Positions 17,676-26,773 of a DNA stretch of 64,000 bases are shown piece after piece. The stretch is from HK1 sp965204915 (GTDB lineage: Bacteria; Pseudomonadota; Gammaproteobacteria; HK1). The DNA lies in NCBI GenBank assembly GCA_965204915.1, contig OZ242023.1, positions 2,046,001 to 2,110,000 on the forward strand, in the 5' to 3' direction. The position numbers and the translations under genes are program-made. Every line of letters begins with the position of its first letter. The first letter of the stretch is position 1. Under the pieces are notes generated by a model. It saw nothing but the letters and a program-made list of their open reading frames with translations. It had not been told where the DNA came from and searched no databases.

Positions 17676-18083
17676 ATCGCGACAGGACCTCTGTTTCCAG
17701 CTTCGGCGTCATCGCTCCGGGCATGATGACATCGTATCCGGAGGTCCGGGAACGAGCCGTCGCATTTGGAAAGATAATTTGCGACACGCCCACCCGCGTC
17801 CCCGTGCAGCAGGCGACCCCGCGCATACCTCGGGCGTCGCCCGGAACACCTCCGTCCGGGTCCGGTCCAGCGTTCGGTAGTTCTCGCATGGCATCCACTC
17901 AGTCTCCCTCCCACTGGCATTGTGACCCTGTGGCGCCGCTCGTTCTGGTTTGGCGTAGGTTCTGGTCTTCCTCAGCTCGTGCGAAATTCTTGGATTCAGA
18001 CCCGAACCCCTTCCATTGGCATGTTCCGCCTTTCTTTTGCTCAACTACTGCTTGCGAAATCTGGATCGCTGACAGACTCCCCT
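17676..18083. other. Region with overlapping weak frames
   Basis: Several minus-strand frames of 80-110 codons overlap here. The best candidate ends at 17672 and overlaps the next ATG. None has a recognisable domain or consistent codon bias, so I leave the region unassigned. Confidence 0.35.
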
Positions 18084-19097
18084 CTACTCTCCATTCCCGA
18101 GATCACTCTGTTCCGTCTCCACTTCAGTGTCGGGGTCAGGCGCCTCCGACGCCTTTGCATTTCCATGATGTCTTCCATTGTTTCCATTGCTTGGGAGTGC
18201 TGATTCGGCAGCCCATACCTCGTTGTCCTTGCTTTCTCGATCATCGTCTTTCCTCCGTGTGAGGTACAACATTTTGGGTGGTGCGTTCACACCCTCAAAA
18301 GGAATATATGCACGTTCCCCAATTTCCTCACAGATCTTCTCCATATCTGCATCTGGTGATGCGACATTCACGAATAGAAAATCTGCTTCATCGCGGTCAA
18401 TTACAAAGCCGTGAGATGAGTAAGATGACACTAGATCTCTCATTGTGTCATTTTTAAGATTTTTGGACCGTCTGCCCAAGCGTATTCCGTAATCGTATGC
18501 GATACTAGTCGCTCTGGAATTCTCGCCAATTTTGATCGGATCGATCTGGCTCACGATTGGTCCGATCAACTCACCGATCAATTTGGCCGAGATGTCTGCC
18601 GCAGTCCTGAACGTTATCTGTCCGCCGCTGATTCCTGTTAATTCCATTATCATTTTTTGAAAAGTCTTAATCGCTGAATTTTCGAGAGCTTCAATTGCTG
18701 CATTTTCTGTTAGACCGGAACTGTGTCGCCAAAGTTCATCTCGAGTTGCCTGCTGAATATCGATCGGCCCGAGTTCACCATAATCTCCTACATACAATTT
18801 TTTTGCTGATGTACATAGTAACGTTCCTGCGCTTTTGCACCAGCCTGGTACGAAAATTTCTACATTGTCATCGTAATATCTCTGAAGGCTGCGTCCCATG
18901 CGATATGCAGCGTGTGCGTCACCGCCTGAAGTGACGAGAATCAATAGTACACTTAATGCTTTCCTATTTTCCCGACACATCTTTCTGAAATCTTCATCAT
19001 ATGGTTTGCCAATCGGTCCGTTGTACAGCACAATATCCCGCCTCGCCGCTAGCGGAAGTTGGGTGACAGATTCTACGATTTTTTCCCAATCAACCAT
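18084..19097 (-). CDS. SDH-type Clp-fold serine protease
   Basis: A 337-residue protein of the serine-dehydrogenase-proteinase (Clp-fold) family. An early ILVTSGGDAHAAYRMGR matches the oxyanion and helix region. GWCKSAGTLL holds the candidate nucleophile S89, and GELGPIDIQ (residues 107-115) provides the following acidic motif. The C-terminus is a long charged tail rich in Asp, Glu and Asn. I chose the ATG after AGTGAGATAGAA; 30 more codons are open upstream. Base composition (about 45 percent G+C by hand count near 18361-18420) is well below that of the window, suggesting transfer. Related proteins occur next to plasmid and defence genes, but I see no clear partner here. Confidence 0.8.
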   Translation of the reverse strand: MVDWEKIVESVTQLPLAARRDIVLYNGPIGKPYDEDFRKMCRENRKALSVLLILVTSGGDAHAAYRMGRSLQRYYDDNVEIFVPGWCKSAGTLLCTSAKKLYVGDYGELGPIDIQQATRDELWRHSSGLTENAAIEALENSAIKTFQKMIMELTGISGGQITFRTAADISAKLIGELIGPIVSQIDPIKIGENSRATSIAYDYGIRLGRRSKNLKNDTMRDLVSSYSSHGFVIDRDEADFLFVNVASPDADMEKICEEIGERAYIPFEGVNAPPKMLYLTRRKDDDRESKDNEVWAAESALPSNGNNGRHHGNAKASEAPDPDTEVETEQSDLGNGE

Positions 19098-20007
19098 TTC
19101 TATCTCACTTTTGTTTTCCTGTCGCGTTTGAGTCACACCGACCCTTCTGTGAACTTTTCCTGTCGTCCTTTCTCTTTGCGGTTTCACGTGCGGTCGTCGT
19201 TGCTTCTCGATGACTGTGACAGCTCACTGGCCGTTTCCCGGCCGATCTACTCCCTGGTGTCCCTTACAGCGCAACCGACGTCGGGTCCCCCGTCACCCCC
19301 CTGTCCGCTGCACGCCCGATCGGTGCTGTACTCGACACTTGTCAGTTTTGTCTCTGGCCGATGTCCTGTCGACATTGAAGGGGTCGTACTGTCGACTGTA
19401 CCACCGGATCGACCTGCCGCTCCTGGATGTCGTCTTCACAGATCGAGATCCTTTGTGGCCCATTGCTCTCGCAGTTTATGCTGGAACCATTTCCCCGGAC
19501 ACGGTTAGCCGGTTGCCCGAGCTCTTCGTCTTGCCAGCTCCCCTGCTTGGTGTCCCTGTGTGCAGCATTCGTGCTCAGGGCTCTGTGCGATGCGCTCGCC
19601 GATTCCCCGACGCTCCCGACCCCTCACACCGACCTTGCTCATCAGTCTGTCCGCTAACCAACGGCCGGAGTTCGTTTCGGCCGCCGACCGTCAGCGTGAA
19701 CATTTCAGGTTCTCTCGGTCTGAGTCGTCATCTCACCGATCACTTTTCAGCATAGCCGTCCCACGTGCCCCGTGTCTACATCCATTTTGGCGTCGCCTTT
19801 ATCCCCCTTGGCTTCCTTGGCTTGCTTCCTCGACCGGGGTCGGTCCGGAGTTTTCGGTCGAGAGTTTGCCGCCCGTTGGAGCGTCCCGTTCAGGTCTTGG
19901 AGAGCATACCAGCTCACCTTTTAGCTCTCGCTGACCGCTTCTTCACCCATCCCTTGGTCACCACCTCAATGAGGCTTGCGGCTTGCCCGCTGCCGGACCT
20001 AGATTCA
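19098..20007. other. About 0.9 kb without a convincing gene
   Basis: Neither strand shows a frame with a recognisable domain or a ribosome site. Long plus-strand frames that cross this stretch run antisense to real genes and lack their own start signals. The stretch may be decayed sequence linked to the low-G+C block beside it. Confidence 0.4.
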
Positions 20008-20937
20008 TCAGGACATCGCGGCCTCCGGTTCTGGCCGGGTGCCGCGCATTTCGCCTTGGCGCAAGCGGGACTCCACCTCACACTTGGCCACCAACCGTTC
20101 CTGGCGCTCCGGTTCCGCGACGCTCTCGATGCTCTCTGTCCGCTGCTGCCCGGCCTCGATGAGCCGGCTGGTCGCGCTCCAGTGCGCGATCCGCCGTGCG
20201 TCCGTCGGGTGTGTCTTCAGGAACCCGACGAGCCCCCTCTGCCCTTGGGCCGCAGCCCGCTGCTCCGCGCGTGCCATGCGGATGAAGAGCTTGCGCGCCG
20301 CCCGCAGGTCGTAGCCCGCCTCGCGGACGATGTACGTGGCGAGCTGGTCCGCCTCCAGCTCCATCTCTGGGCTGTAGCGGATGCGCCCCGCGACGGCTCC
20401 CGCCTGCATCCCGCTCTCCAGCAGATCGGTCCGTGCACTTGTGCACTGTGCCGTGTAGCACGGTCCCGCGCTGGCGGCGATCGTGCCCGTGATCAGCCCG
20501 CCGATCACCATCCCCACCGCGGTGTTCTGCTCCGCCTTCTCGTTGTGCTTGAGCAGCACGTGGGCCATCTCGTGGCCCATCACGCCGGCGGTCTCGTCGT
20601 CGCTTCCCACCCGGCGCACCAGTCCCCCATAGAATGTGACGTTCCCCTCAATGTCGGCTGTCGCGTTGATTGTGTCGTCCTCGGGCTTCACGTGCACCTT
20701 GATCTTCCGGTACTGCCCGCGACACGTCTCGCGGTCGAGCGTCCGGGCGCACACCTTCTTCGTCGCTGGCCGGATCCGCCGCTCCACCCGGCGCACCATC
20801 CTCACCTGCTCGACCCCACTCGTCAGCAGCTCGGGCGGCAGCGGTTCGGACTGCATCGCTCTGTTCGCTTCCGCCTCCTCGCTGGCCGTCACAGGGCTCG
20901 TCGCGAGCTGCGGGCCGGCGCAGCCTGTTGCGAGCAT
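20008..20937 (-). CDS. M48-family zinc metalloprotease, lipoprotein-like
   Basis: A 309-residue protein with the M48 zinc motif HEMAH (residues 122-126), preceded by FYGGLVRR and followed by a third-ligand region MELEADQLATY. This matches periplasmic LoiP/BepA-like peptidases. The N-terminus has a lipobox, LATGC, only five residues after the ATG. In the same frame upstream lie RRWAGIACIVM residues that would complete a lipoprotein signal, but no start codon precedes them before a stop. The gene may have lost its original start, or use a non-standard one. It is on the minus strand, just downstream of the OLD-type gene. Confidence 0.82.
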   Translation of the reverse strand: MLATGCAGPQLATSPVTASEEAEANRAMQSEPLPPELLTSGVEQVRMVRRVERRIRPATKKVCARTLDRETCRGQYRKIKVHVKPEDDTINATADIEGNVTFYGGLVRRVGSDDETAGVMGHEMAHVLLKHNEKAEQNTAVGMVIGGLITGTIAASAGPCYTAQCTSARTDLLESGMQAGAVAGRIRYSPEMELEADQLATYIVREAGYDLRAARKLFIRMARAEQRAAAQGQRGLVGFLKTHPTDARRIAHWSATSRLIEAGQQRTESIESVAEPERQERLVAKCEVESRLRQGEMRGTRPEPEAAMS

Positions 20938-20964
20938 GACGATGCACGCTATCCCTGCCCACCT

Positions 20965-20981
20965 GCGGGCGGGACGCCCGC
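20965..20981. repeat. GC-rich perfect hairpin between the M48 and OLD-type genes
   Basis: GCGGGCG, a three-base loop and CGCCCGC form a perfect 7-base stem. It lies upstream of the M48 gene and 100 bases beyond the OLD-type stop. It may end transcription of the PglZ operon or be a dispersed repeat. Confidence 0.45.
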
Positions 20982-21082
20982 GCTCTCAGGTCGCGCCGCT
21001 CCCGGGAATCCAGCACCAGGGAGCCGGCAGCCGGCGGCGGACGATTCTTCGCCGTTTTGTCGAAGACTTCATGGGCAAGGGA

Positions 21083-22861
21083 CTATGGCTCCCCTGCTTC
21101 ACGCTGCCCCGAGCCATGAGCCGCGGTGCGCATACACCGTGCCGGGGGTCCGGCGACCCGCGCGATCACGTCCAGCTTCTCCCGGATTTCGGGATCGATC
21201 TCCGGCAACGGGACGTGTTCGACCAATTCATGGAAGCTCTTCTTGGCCATCAGGTTGGGAAGGCCGAGCTTCTCGAACCAGATGCGGAACAGGGGCGTCA
21301 GGAAATCATCGCTCGCCTTGCAATCCGGGCTCCACGGCGAACCCCGGCCGAGGCTCCGCAGCGCCGTCTCGACCTCCCCAATGGCTTCGTGCATCGCGCT
21401 CACCCGCTTCCCGACCTCGTCCCGTACGAACAGAGGGCCGGGCGCGGCCTCACCGGCCGATGCCGCCGCCCAGGCTTCCAGGGTCGCAGGCGAACAGAGG
21501 TAGTTCTCGATCTCGCGCCGCGTCCACATTAAACCTTCCGCGGGCGATACCTCCACGCTTCCGGCCTCCAGGCGGTCGAAGAGCGCGACGCCCCGGAGCT
21601 CGGGCAGCGCTTCCCGCAGGCCGTGGTAGTGGCGTCGAACCGCCGCGGGCTGGTTGCCGACGTAGCGCACGAAGGGTCGCTCCAACGCGCGCGCAGCGTC
21701 TTCGTGGCCGAGCCGGCGGGCGAAGGCCTGGAGCATGGAGAGGTCCGTCGAGCCTTCCAGGTAGAGCACCCAGCCGGCCTGCTCCGCCTGGTAGTACTGC
21801 TCGAACCCGATCTCCCGAAGTGCTTTCATCACTTGGCTGCTGCCGTCGCCCAGCCGGTGCGGCCGGCCGACGAAGGCGACGACCAGATCACGATCCGCGG
21901 CCTCGTTGAGGAGCACCTCGGAGTGGCTCGCGGCGATGATCTGGGCGCCGTGCTCATCGGCTACGCGAGTCGTCATCTGGTAGATCTGGCGCTGGCGGAG
22001 GATCTCGAGGTGGGCGTCGGGCTCGTCCAGGAGGAGCACCGCACCGGGATTCGCGTACATATAGGCCAGCAGGAGCAGGGTCTGTTGCAGCCCCCGCCCG
22101 GTCGAGGAGAGATCGAGGCTGACCCCGCGCTCCCGGTAGCCGAGCACGATCTCGCCCCGTTCGGGAATGTAACGCGGCGGGTCGAGCTCCGACCCGAACA
22201 AGCCGCGGATCCGCTCCGCCAGCTCCCACCATTGCTCGGGCCGCTCGTCATGGATCCGGTAGCAGAGATTGCGCAGCACCTCGGCCGTGCGGCCCTCCCC
22301 GATCCGGACGTTCGTCGCCCCCCGGTCCAGGCGCGTTTCCGTCGCCGCCAGACCCGACATCGGCGGCAGAAAGGCGATCTCGACCGAACCCGCCTGATCG
22401 GGGACCGGCATTCGCTCCGGGGACCGGCCTTCGGCGAGCCGCAGCGGGCGGCAGTAGAACGATTCTTCGTTGGCGTAATCGAATTCCAGGCCGCACTTCC
22501 AGCTTCGGCCGCCGGTCACCCCTTCGACGATGACGTCGATCCGGACGTTGCTCGTCCGCGGCCGTCCCTCGACGCGGCGCACGTCCCGCACATGCAGCTC
22601 CCGCCACAGGAGGTTGGCGTCCGGGATGGGGATCGCGACCAGATCGCGCCGGTTGACGGTCACCCCGGGCCGTCTCTCCGGAGCCTTCTTGCCCGAGCGC
22701 TTCTCGTTCCAGCGCCGAAGGCCGATCTGCCACAGGGCGAGGGCCTGCAGCGCCGACGTCTTGCCGGAGTTGTTGGGGCCGATGAAGACCACCGGGCTCC
22801 CGAGATCGATCTCCGCCCGTTCGAAGCGCTTGAAGTTGCGGACGGTGAGCCGGGTCAGCAT
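21083..22861 (-). CDS. OLD-family ATPase with C-terminal TOPRIM-like region
   Basis: A 592-residue protein. It starts MLTRLTVRNFKRF and has the P-loop GPNNSGKTS (residues 28-36), the ABC signature-like region DLSSTGRGLQQTLLLLAY, Walker B VLLLDEPDAHLE (around 275) and a switch histidine in IIAASHSEVLL. The C-terminal half has VLYLEGSTDLSML and GVALFDRLE, the glutamate and aspartate positions of a TOPRIM nuclease, as in OLD proteins. The gene overlaps the pglZ stop by 7 bases, so it belongs to that operon. OLD-like nucleases are not standard BREX parts, so it may be an added effector. Confidence 0.85.
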   Translation of the reverse strand: MLTRLTVRNFKRFERAEIDLGSPVVFIGPNNSGKTSALQALALWQIGLRRWNEKRSGKKAPERRPGVTVNRRDLVAIPIPDANLLWRELHVRDVRRVEGRPRTSNVRIDVIVEGVTGGRSWKCGLEFDYANEESFYCRPLRLAEGRSPERMPVPDQAGSVEIAFLPPMSGLAATETRLDRGATNVRIGEGRTAEVLRNLCYRIHDERPEQWWELAERIRGLFGSELDPPRYIPERGEIVLGYRERGVSLDLSSTGRGLQQTLLLLAYMYANPGAVLLLDEPDAHLEILRQRQIYQMTTRVADEHGAQIIAASHSEVLLNEAADRDLVVAFVGRPHRLGDGSSQVMKALREIGFEQYYQAEQAGWVLYLEGSTDLSMLQAFARRLGHEDAARALERPFVRYVGNQPAAVRRHYHGLREALPELRGVALFDRLEAGSVEVSPAEGLMWTRREIENYLCSPATLEAWAAASAGEAAPGPLFVRDEVGKRVSAMHEAIGEVETALRSLGRGSPWSPDCKASDDFLTPLFRIWFEKLGLPNLMAKKSFHELVEHVPLPEIDPEIREKLDVIARVAGPPARCMRTAAHGSGQREAGEP

Positions 22862-23922
22862 CGCAGCTCCGCCCCGCCGCCGGGCAACGTCTTCGATTTC
22901 GCCCCTCTCGCCCCATCTCCTGCCGTGCAGGTCGCTGGCTCCAGGACCAGCCACGGGGTCAGCATTTCCATCAGGGTCAGTCCGCCGTGGCGGTACACGG
23001 AGCGCGACGCCGAGGGCGCCTGGGGGCGGTTGTGGCAGCGGCCGGCGAGCATGGCGAGCCGGCGTTTCCGATCCACCCACAGTCCGGGGTGGGACGCGGG
23101 CAGTGCCTCATGGGGGCCGAAGGTCCTGAACCGCTTGCCCTCCAGCGGGCGGTCAACGCCCTTCAGGGAAGGATCGCTCAATCCGGCGCCGAGAAAGACG
23201 TAGCCGTGGTCGCTGGTGACGAGGACCGGACGGTCGAGGGGCACCGCCTGAACCGTGCGCTGCCAAGCCAGCTCCAGGCCGTCCCACAGGGCGTCGTACA
23301 GGGTCTCGTCGACCGCGGTGCTGTCGGTGTAACGCTGGTCCGGGAAGCGGCTCCACAAGAGCAGCGGACCGGGGGCCGCGTCGATGGTGTGGTGATCCCC
23401 CGGATTGCCGAAGTAGAAGCAGCGGATGCCGCGCTCCCGCAATTCGGACCGCGACGTGAGCTTCGACGGGCCGATCTCGGGTAGCCCCAGGCCAAGGCGT
23501 CTCCCGACGAACGCCTCCGTATCGCTCGGCAGCGCCGCGCGTCCACAGCCCAGGCTCCGCACCTTGCGCCCCGAGTCACGGGCCAGCCGGAGCAGCCGGG
23601 GGACTTCCCGCAAGGAGCAGCCGTCGAGCACCACCACCACCGCGCCGGGGTGCTCGTTCATGAACCCGCCGATGCCGGACCGCTCGGGTGGCGGGTCCGC
23701 GAGCTCGGCATACAGGCGGTCGCCGGCCGCGGTCATCAGGGTTTCCAGGGCGTTCACCCAGCGCTCGCCATCGAGCAGGTAGGCTTGGGGTGAGCCGCCG
23801 GCCGCCTCGAACGCGGCTTCACTCCAGACCTCGTGCAGAAGCCAGCTCGACAGACCGGGCAGTCGCGGGCCGGGCCTCGTCAATCGATCGAGGTAATCGG
23901 GCTTCAGCACGGGCGCGCTCAC
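22855..23922 (-). CDS. pglZ: PglZ-domain protein, short form
   Basis: A 355-residue protein of the PglZ (alkaline-phosphatase-fold) family. Metal-site motifs are visible: VVVVLDGCSLREVPRL around residues 93-108, FGNPGDHHTID in the middle, and VLVTSDHGYVFLG near residue 237. PglZ is the hallmark of BREX/Pgl defence. Typical BREX PglZ proteins are much longer, so this one is essentially the catalytic domain alone. The start is GTG, overlapping the stop of a 46-codon ORF as GTGA. It is followed by the OLD-type gene with a 7-base overlap. Confidence 0.85.
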   Translation of the reverse strand: MSAPVLKPDYLDRLTRPGPRLPGLSSWLLHEVWSEAAFEAAGGSPQAYLLDGERWVNALETLMTAAGDRLYAELADPPPERSGIGGFMNEHPGAVVVVLDGCSLREVPRLLRLARDSGRKVRSLGCGRAALPSDTEAFVGRRLGLGLPEIGPSKLTSRSELRERGIRCFYFGNPGDHHTIDAAPGPLLLWSRFPDQRYTDSTAVDETLYDALWDGLELAWQRTVQAVPLDRPVLVTSDHGYVFLGAGLSDPSLKGVDRPLEGKRFRTFGPHEALPASHPGLWVDRKRRLAMLAGRCHNRPQAPSASRSVYRHGGLTLMEMLTPWLVLEPATCTAGDGARGAKSKTLPGGGAELRC

Positions 23923-24059
23923 GATGCAACCGCCTCCGGCGTCCCGCCCACGGAGAGGAACCCCGCGCTTCTATGCGTTGGGATTACGGCGCTCATGACA
24001 CTTCCGCCTCCGGCGGTCCCGTTCACCGCCGGCGCTTGGCTCACCACGGGAGCGCTCAT
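23919..24059 (-). CDS. 46-codon relay ORF between the BrxC-like gene and pglZ
   Basis: The ORF starts MSAPVVSQAPAV at an ATGA overlap with the BrxC-like gene stop and ends in a GTGA overlap with the pglZ start. The first residues MSAPV equal the first residues of PglZ. It arises from a 63-base tandem duplication: the word CGGAGGCGGAAGTGTCATGA recurs 63 bases apart, and a weaker third copy lies at the pglZ start. The peptide itself is probably not functional, but it carries ribosomes from one gene to the next. Confidence 0.6.
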   Translation of the reverse strand: MSAPVVSQAPAVNGTAGGGSVMSAVIPTHRSAGFLSVGGTPEAVAS

Positions 24060-26773
24060 GACACTTCCGCCTCCGGCGCCACATTCACCGCTGGCGTCTC
24101 GCCCACCGCCGGCGCTTCGATGCGGAGCCGTGCCGCGTAGGTGGCGTCCGGGACGTCGGGAAGCTGCTCGCAATGCTGTTCCAGGGTGGCCTTGTCCATC
24201 GGCCCCTGCACCGTGACGTCGATCTGTACGTCGAGGTCCCCCGTGCCGCTCAGGGCGCCGCGCCAGGCCGCCGGCTGGCTCCCGAGGTCGTGGTCGGTGT
24301 AGCTCGCGTAGATTGTGAACCGCGCGGAGTGGATGACGGGATCATCGACGTCCACGAGCCGCGCCGCCGTCTGCTGGCGCAGCTCGCCCCGGCCGCGGCA
24401 ATGGGGGGTGGCGCGTTCCTCGGTCACGGCGCCAGGGGGGGCGGATACCGCAGGGGAGTCGGATACCGATGGCGGCTCCCCGCCGGGCTCCGTTTCCGGC
24501 TTGGACCCTGCATCGCCCCCGGGGGGTGTGGCCTCGGGCGAAGCGCCGGCTCCGGGCGGACGGGGTTCGGGTCGCGGGACGCTCGCGGGCCACGGCGGCA
24601 CGAGGACCGCCGCCGCGAGCTCCGGCTCCGTGAGGCTGACGCGCTCGGCGCAGAAGTGGCCTCGGGTGTGTTGCAGGCCGGCGATGCGGGCCGGGTCCCC
24701 GGCCAGCGACACGAGCGCCTTGGAGACCATGTCCACCGTCAAGGGGACCGGGAAGCCCAGGGTATTGCGATAGACCCGATCGATCCGGTCCACGCGCCGG
24801 TCGAAGAAGTCGTCGAGCCGGTCCCGAAGGTGCTCCTCGAACAGGGAGCCGGGAAATATCCGGGTGCGGAGGAAGGTCAGGACCTCTTCCCGCGTGCTCG
24901 CCGAGCCCAGGCTCTCTTCCTCGAAGATCGTCCGGTCCGGCGCCTCGGCCCACTCGTCGATTCGGACGTAGACGAGCCCGGCCGATTTCAGGAGGCGCAC
25001 GATCTCCTGCGTGCGCTCCCTGGCGATACGCTCGAAGCGGTTGCGGCGCTCACCGCTCGATGCGGATTCGGCGAGCTGGGCCGCGGCACGGATGCCGCGG
25101 GCCAGCGCCAGCATGTCCGGATGGGCCAGATGGTCCACGCGGGCGTCGCGCGGCTCCAGCAGGAGGATCTGGTTGCGGCGCTCCAGGCCCGTGTAGAGGC
25201 CGTGGCGCTCCGGCGCCGAGAGCCGGCGGGGGGCCAGCACGTAGCGGGGAGGCTTGCGGTCCAGGGCTTCGAGTGCCTGGCGGGTCGTGGCCGGGTCCTG
25301 GAACACCACGCTGTGCCGGGTGTCGCGGAACACGTCCTGTTGCCAGATGCGCACCAGCTCCGCGCGGGCGGTCTCGTCGTTGAGCTTGACGGCTTCCAGC
25401 TCGACCTTGGCGTACTCGTTCTCTTCCGAGTCGAAGAAGAAGCGCCCCTCGCGTTCGTGGAAGTTCGTTCCGAACCGGGAGAAGGCGTCCATCCCGGCGT
25501 GCAGGCGGTTGGGGTCCGCGCCGGGTGCGGTGACGTGGCGGACGAGGTCGTCGCGGCCGAGTCCCCGTGCGCCACCGCCGGGAACGACGCTGGCCAGCAG
25601 CACCGCCGATGCAATGGCCTCGGAGAAGGGCTGCCCGGCCAGGTCGCGCTGGTTCGACGCCGCACAGTTGATCAACGTGCCGGTGGGGTCGAGGTCCTGC
25701 AAGCGATCCGTGCAGGCGCGGTCGGTGACCTTGCAGTGCGCCGCGCTCATCAGGGCGCTGCCGCCGTCCCCGCCGCCGTCCCTGCCGTCGTCCCCACCGC
25801 CGTCCCCACCGCCGCCCATGGTGTCCAGCATGGCGCCGAGCAGCCCCAGGGCGCTGCGTGTGCCCTGGAAGCCGCCGCTCTCCGTGATGCGCTCGAAGAT
25901 CAGCTCGATCAGGTCGGGGAGGAACGGAAAGGCGCGTTCCATCCGTTCGAGGTAGGGAGCCGGCGTCTCGATGCCGAACTTTCGCCATGTGTTCACGTAG
26001 GAGCGGACGACGGTGCGTGCCGCATCGCGATCGCAGGTGTCCGCGTTGGAGAACAGGCGGTGCCGCACGATGGCGGCGCGATCGTCGGCGTCGCGGAAGC
26101 GCAGCTCGATGCGGGGGGTGCGTTTCAGCGTCGAGCCGGGCTCCCGGCTGCCGTCGTACACCGCCGCGAACAGCGTGATCCGGCGTCCCCGGTTGGCCTC
26201 CTCGCTCAGCATTTGCAGGAAGCCCAGGTTCTGCTGCTGCCGGGCCGGGTCGCGGATGCTGCCGATGCCGCGTTCCAGCTCGTCGAGGATCAGGACCACG
26301 TGCCGGTCGCCGAGGTCCGTGCGCAGCGCGTCCAGGTCCGGTGGCCGTTCCCCGGGCCAGTCGGCGCCGAGAGGCTCCGCGACCAGCAGCCACAGGGCAT
26401 CGCCGGGGAGCGCCCGGTCGGTCAGCTTCCGGACCATCAACAGCGTGTCGTCGGGCGGCGTCCAGTCGTAGCCGAGCGACCCTGCCCACCTCCGGGCGAT
26501 CCCAGGGCTGGAGAACAGGTGGTATCCCAGCAGCAGGGCGTGGGACTTGCCGAGCCCCTTGGCGGAGTGGGCGAGGATGGTGCCGGCCTGCGAGCCGCCG
26601 TTGAAGCGATGGCTCAACCCGCCGACGAGGGCGTGGACGTCCGACGAGGGCCAGGTGAGCTCCAGGAAGCGGGCAGCGTCCCGTTCCAGGCTGGCGGACG
26701 AGCCGGAACGGAGGCGCTCGAGGTCGATGACCCCGTCCAGATCCCGTGCCGATGCGTGCCGTCTGATCAGCAT
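24056..26773 (-). CDS. BrxC/PglY-like large ATPase (DUF499-like)
   Basis: A 905-residue P-loop ATPase. The start FLELTWPSSDVHALV is followed by a Walker A motif in AHSAKGLGKSHALLL (71-78) and Walker B in VVLILDELERG (about residue 165). Large ATPases of this kind (BrxC, PglY, DUF499/COG1483) are partners of PglZ and a methylase in BREX/Pgl. A Gly/Asp-rich simple-sequence stretch (GGGGDGGGDDGRDGGGDGG) splits the middle, and a Pro-rich linker lies near the C-terminus. I chose the ATG whose upstream region contains a 16-base palindrome; a longer open frame upstream has no start signal. The gene is the first of the PglZ operon. Confidence 0.78.
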   Translation of the reverse strand: MLIRRHASARDLDGVIDLERLRSGSSASLERDAARFLELTWPSSDVHALVGGLSHRFNGGSQAGTILAHSAKGLGKSHALLLGYHLFSSPGIARRWAGSLGYDWTPPDDTLLMVRKLTDRALPGDALWLLVAEPLGADWPGERPPDLDALRTDLGDRHVVLILDELERGIGSIRDPARQQQNLGFLQMLSEEANRGRRITLFAAVYDGSREPGSTLKRTPRIELRFRDADDRAAIVRHRLFSNADTCDRDAARTVVRSYVNTWRKFGIETPAPYLERMERAFPFLPDLIELIFERITESGGFQGTRSALGLLGAMLDTMGGGGDGGGDDGRDGGGDGGSALMSAAHCKVTDRACTDRLQDLDPTGTLINCAASNQRDLAGQPFSEAIASAVLLASVVPGGGARGLGRDDLVRHVTAPGADPNRLHAGMDAFSRFGTNFHEREGRFFFDSEENEYAKVELEAVKLNDETARAELVRIWQQDVFRDTRHSVVFQDPATTRQALEALDRKPPRYVLAPRRLSAPERHGLYTGLERRNQILLLEPRDARVDHLAHPDMLALARGIRAAAQLAESASSGERRNRFERIARERTQEIVRLLKSAGLVYVRIDEWAEAPDRTIFEEESLGSASTREEVLTFLRTRIFPGSLFEEHLRDRLDDFFDRRVDRIDRVYRNTLGFPVPLTVDMVSKALVSLAGDPARIAGLQHTRGHFCAERVSLTEPELAAAVLVPPWPASVPRPEPRPPGAGASPEATPPGGDAGSKPETEPGGEPPSVSDSPAVSAPPGAVTEERATPHCRGRGELRQQTAARLVDVDDPVIHSARFTIYASYTDHDLGSQPAAWRGALSGTGDLDVQIDVTVQGPMDKATLEQHCEQLPDVPDATYAARLRIEAPAVGETPAVNVAPEAEVS

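Noticed and set aside
19765..21909. A 714-codon plus-strand frame across the M48 and OLD-type genes
   Set aside because: Antisense to HEMAH and TOPRIM motifs; no ribosome site; crosses gene borders.
4389..26773. DISARM as the name of the whole defence locus
   Set aside because: There is an SNF2 helicase and a methylase, but no DrmA/DrmB/DrmC-type genes; PglZ and the BrxC-like ATPase point to BREX/Pgl instead.
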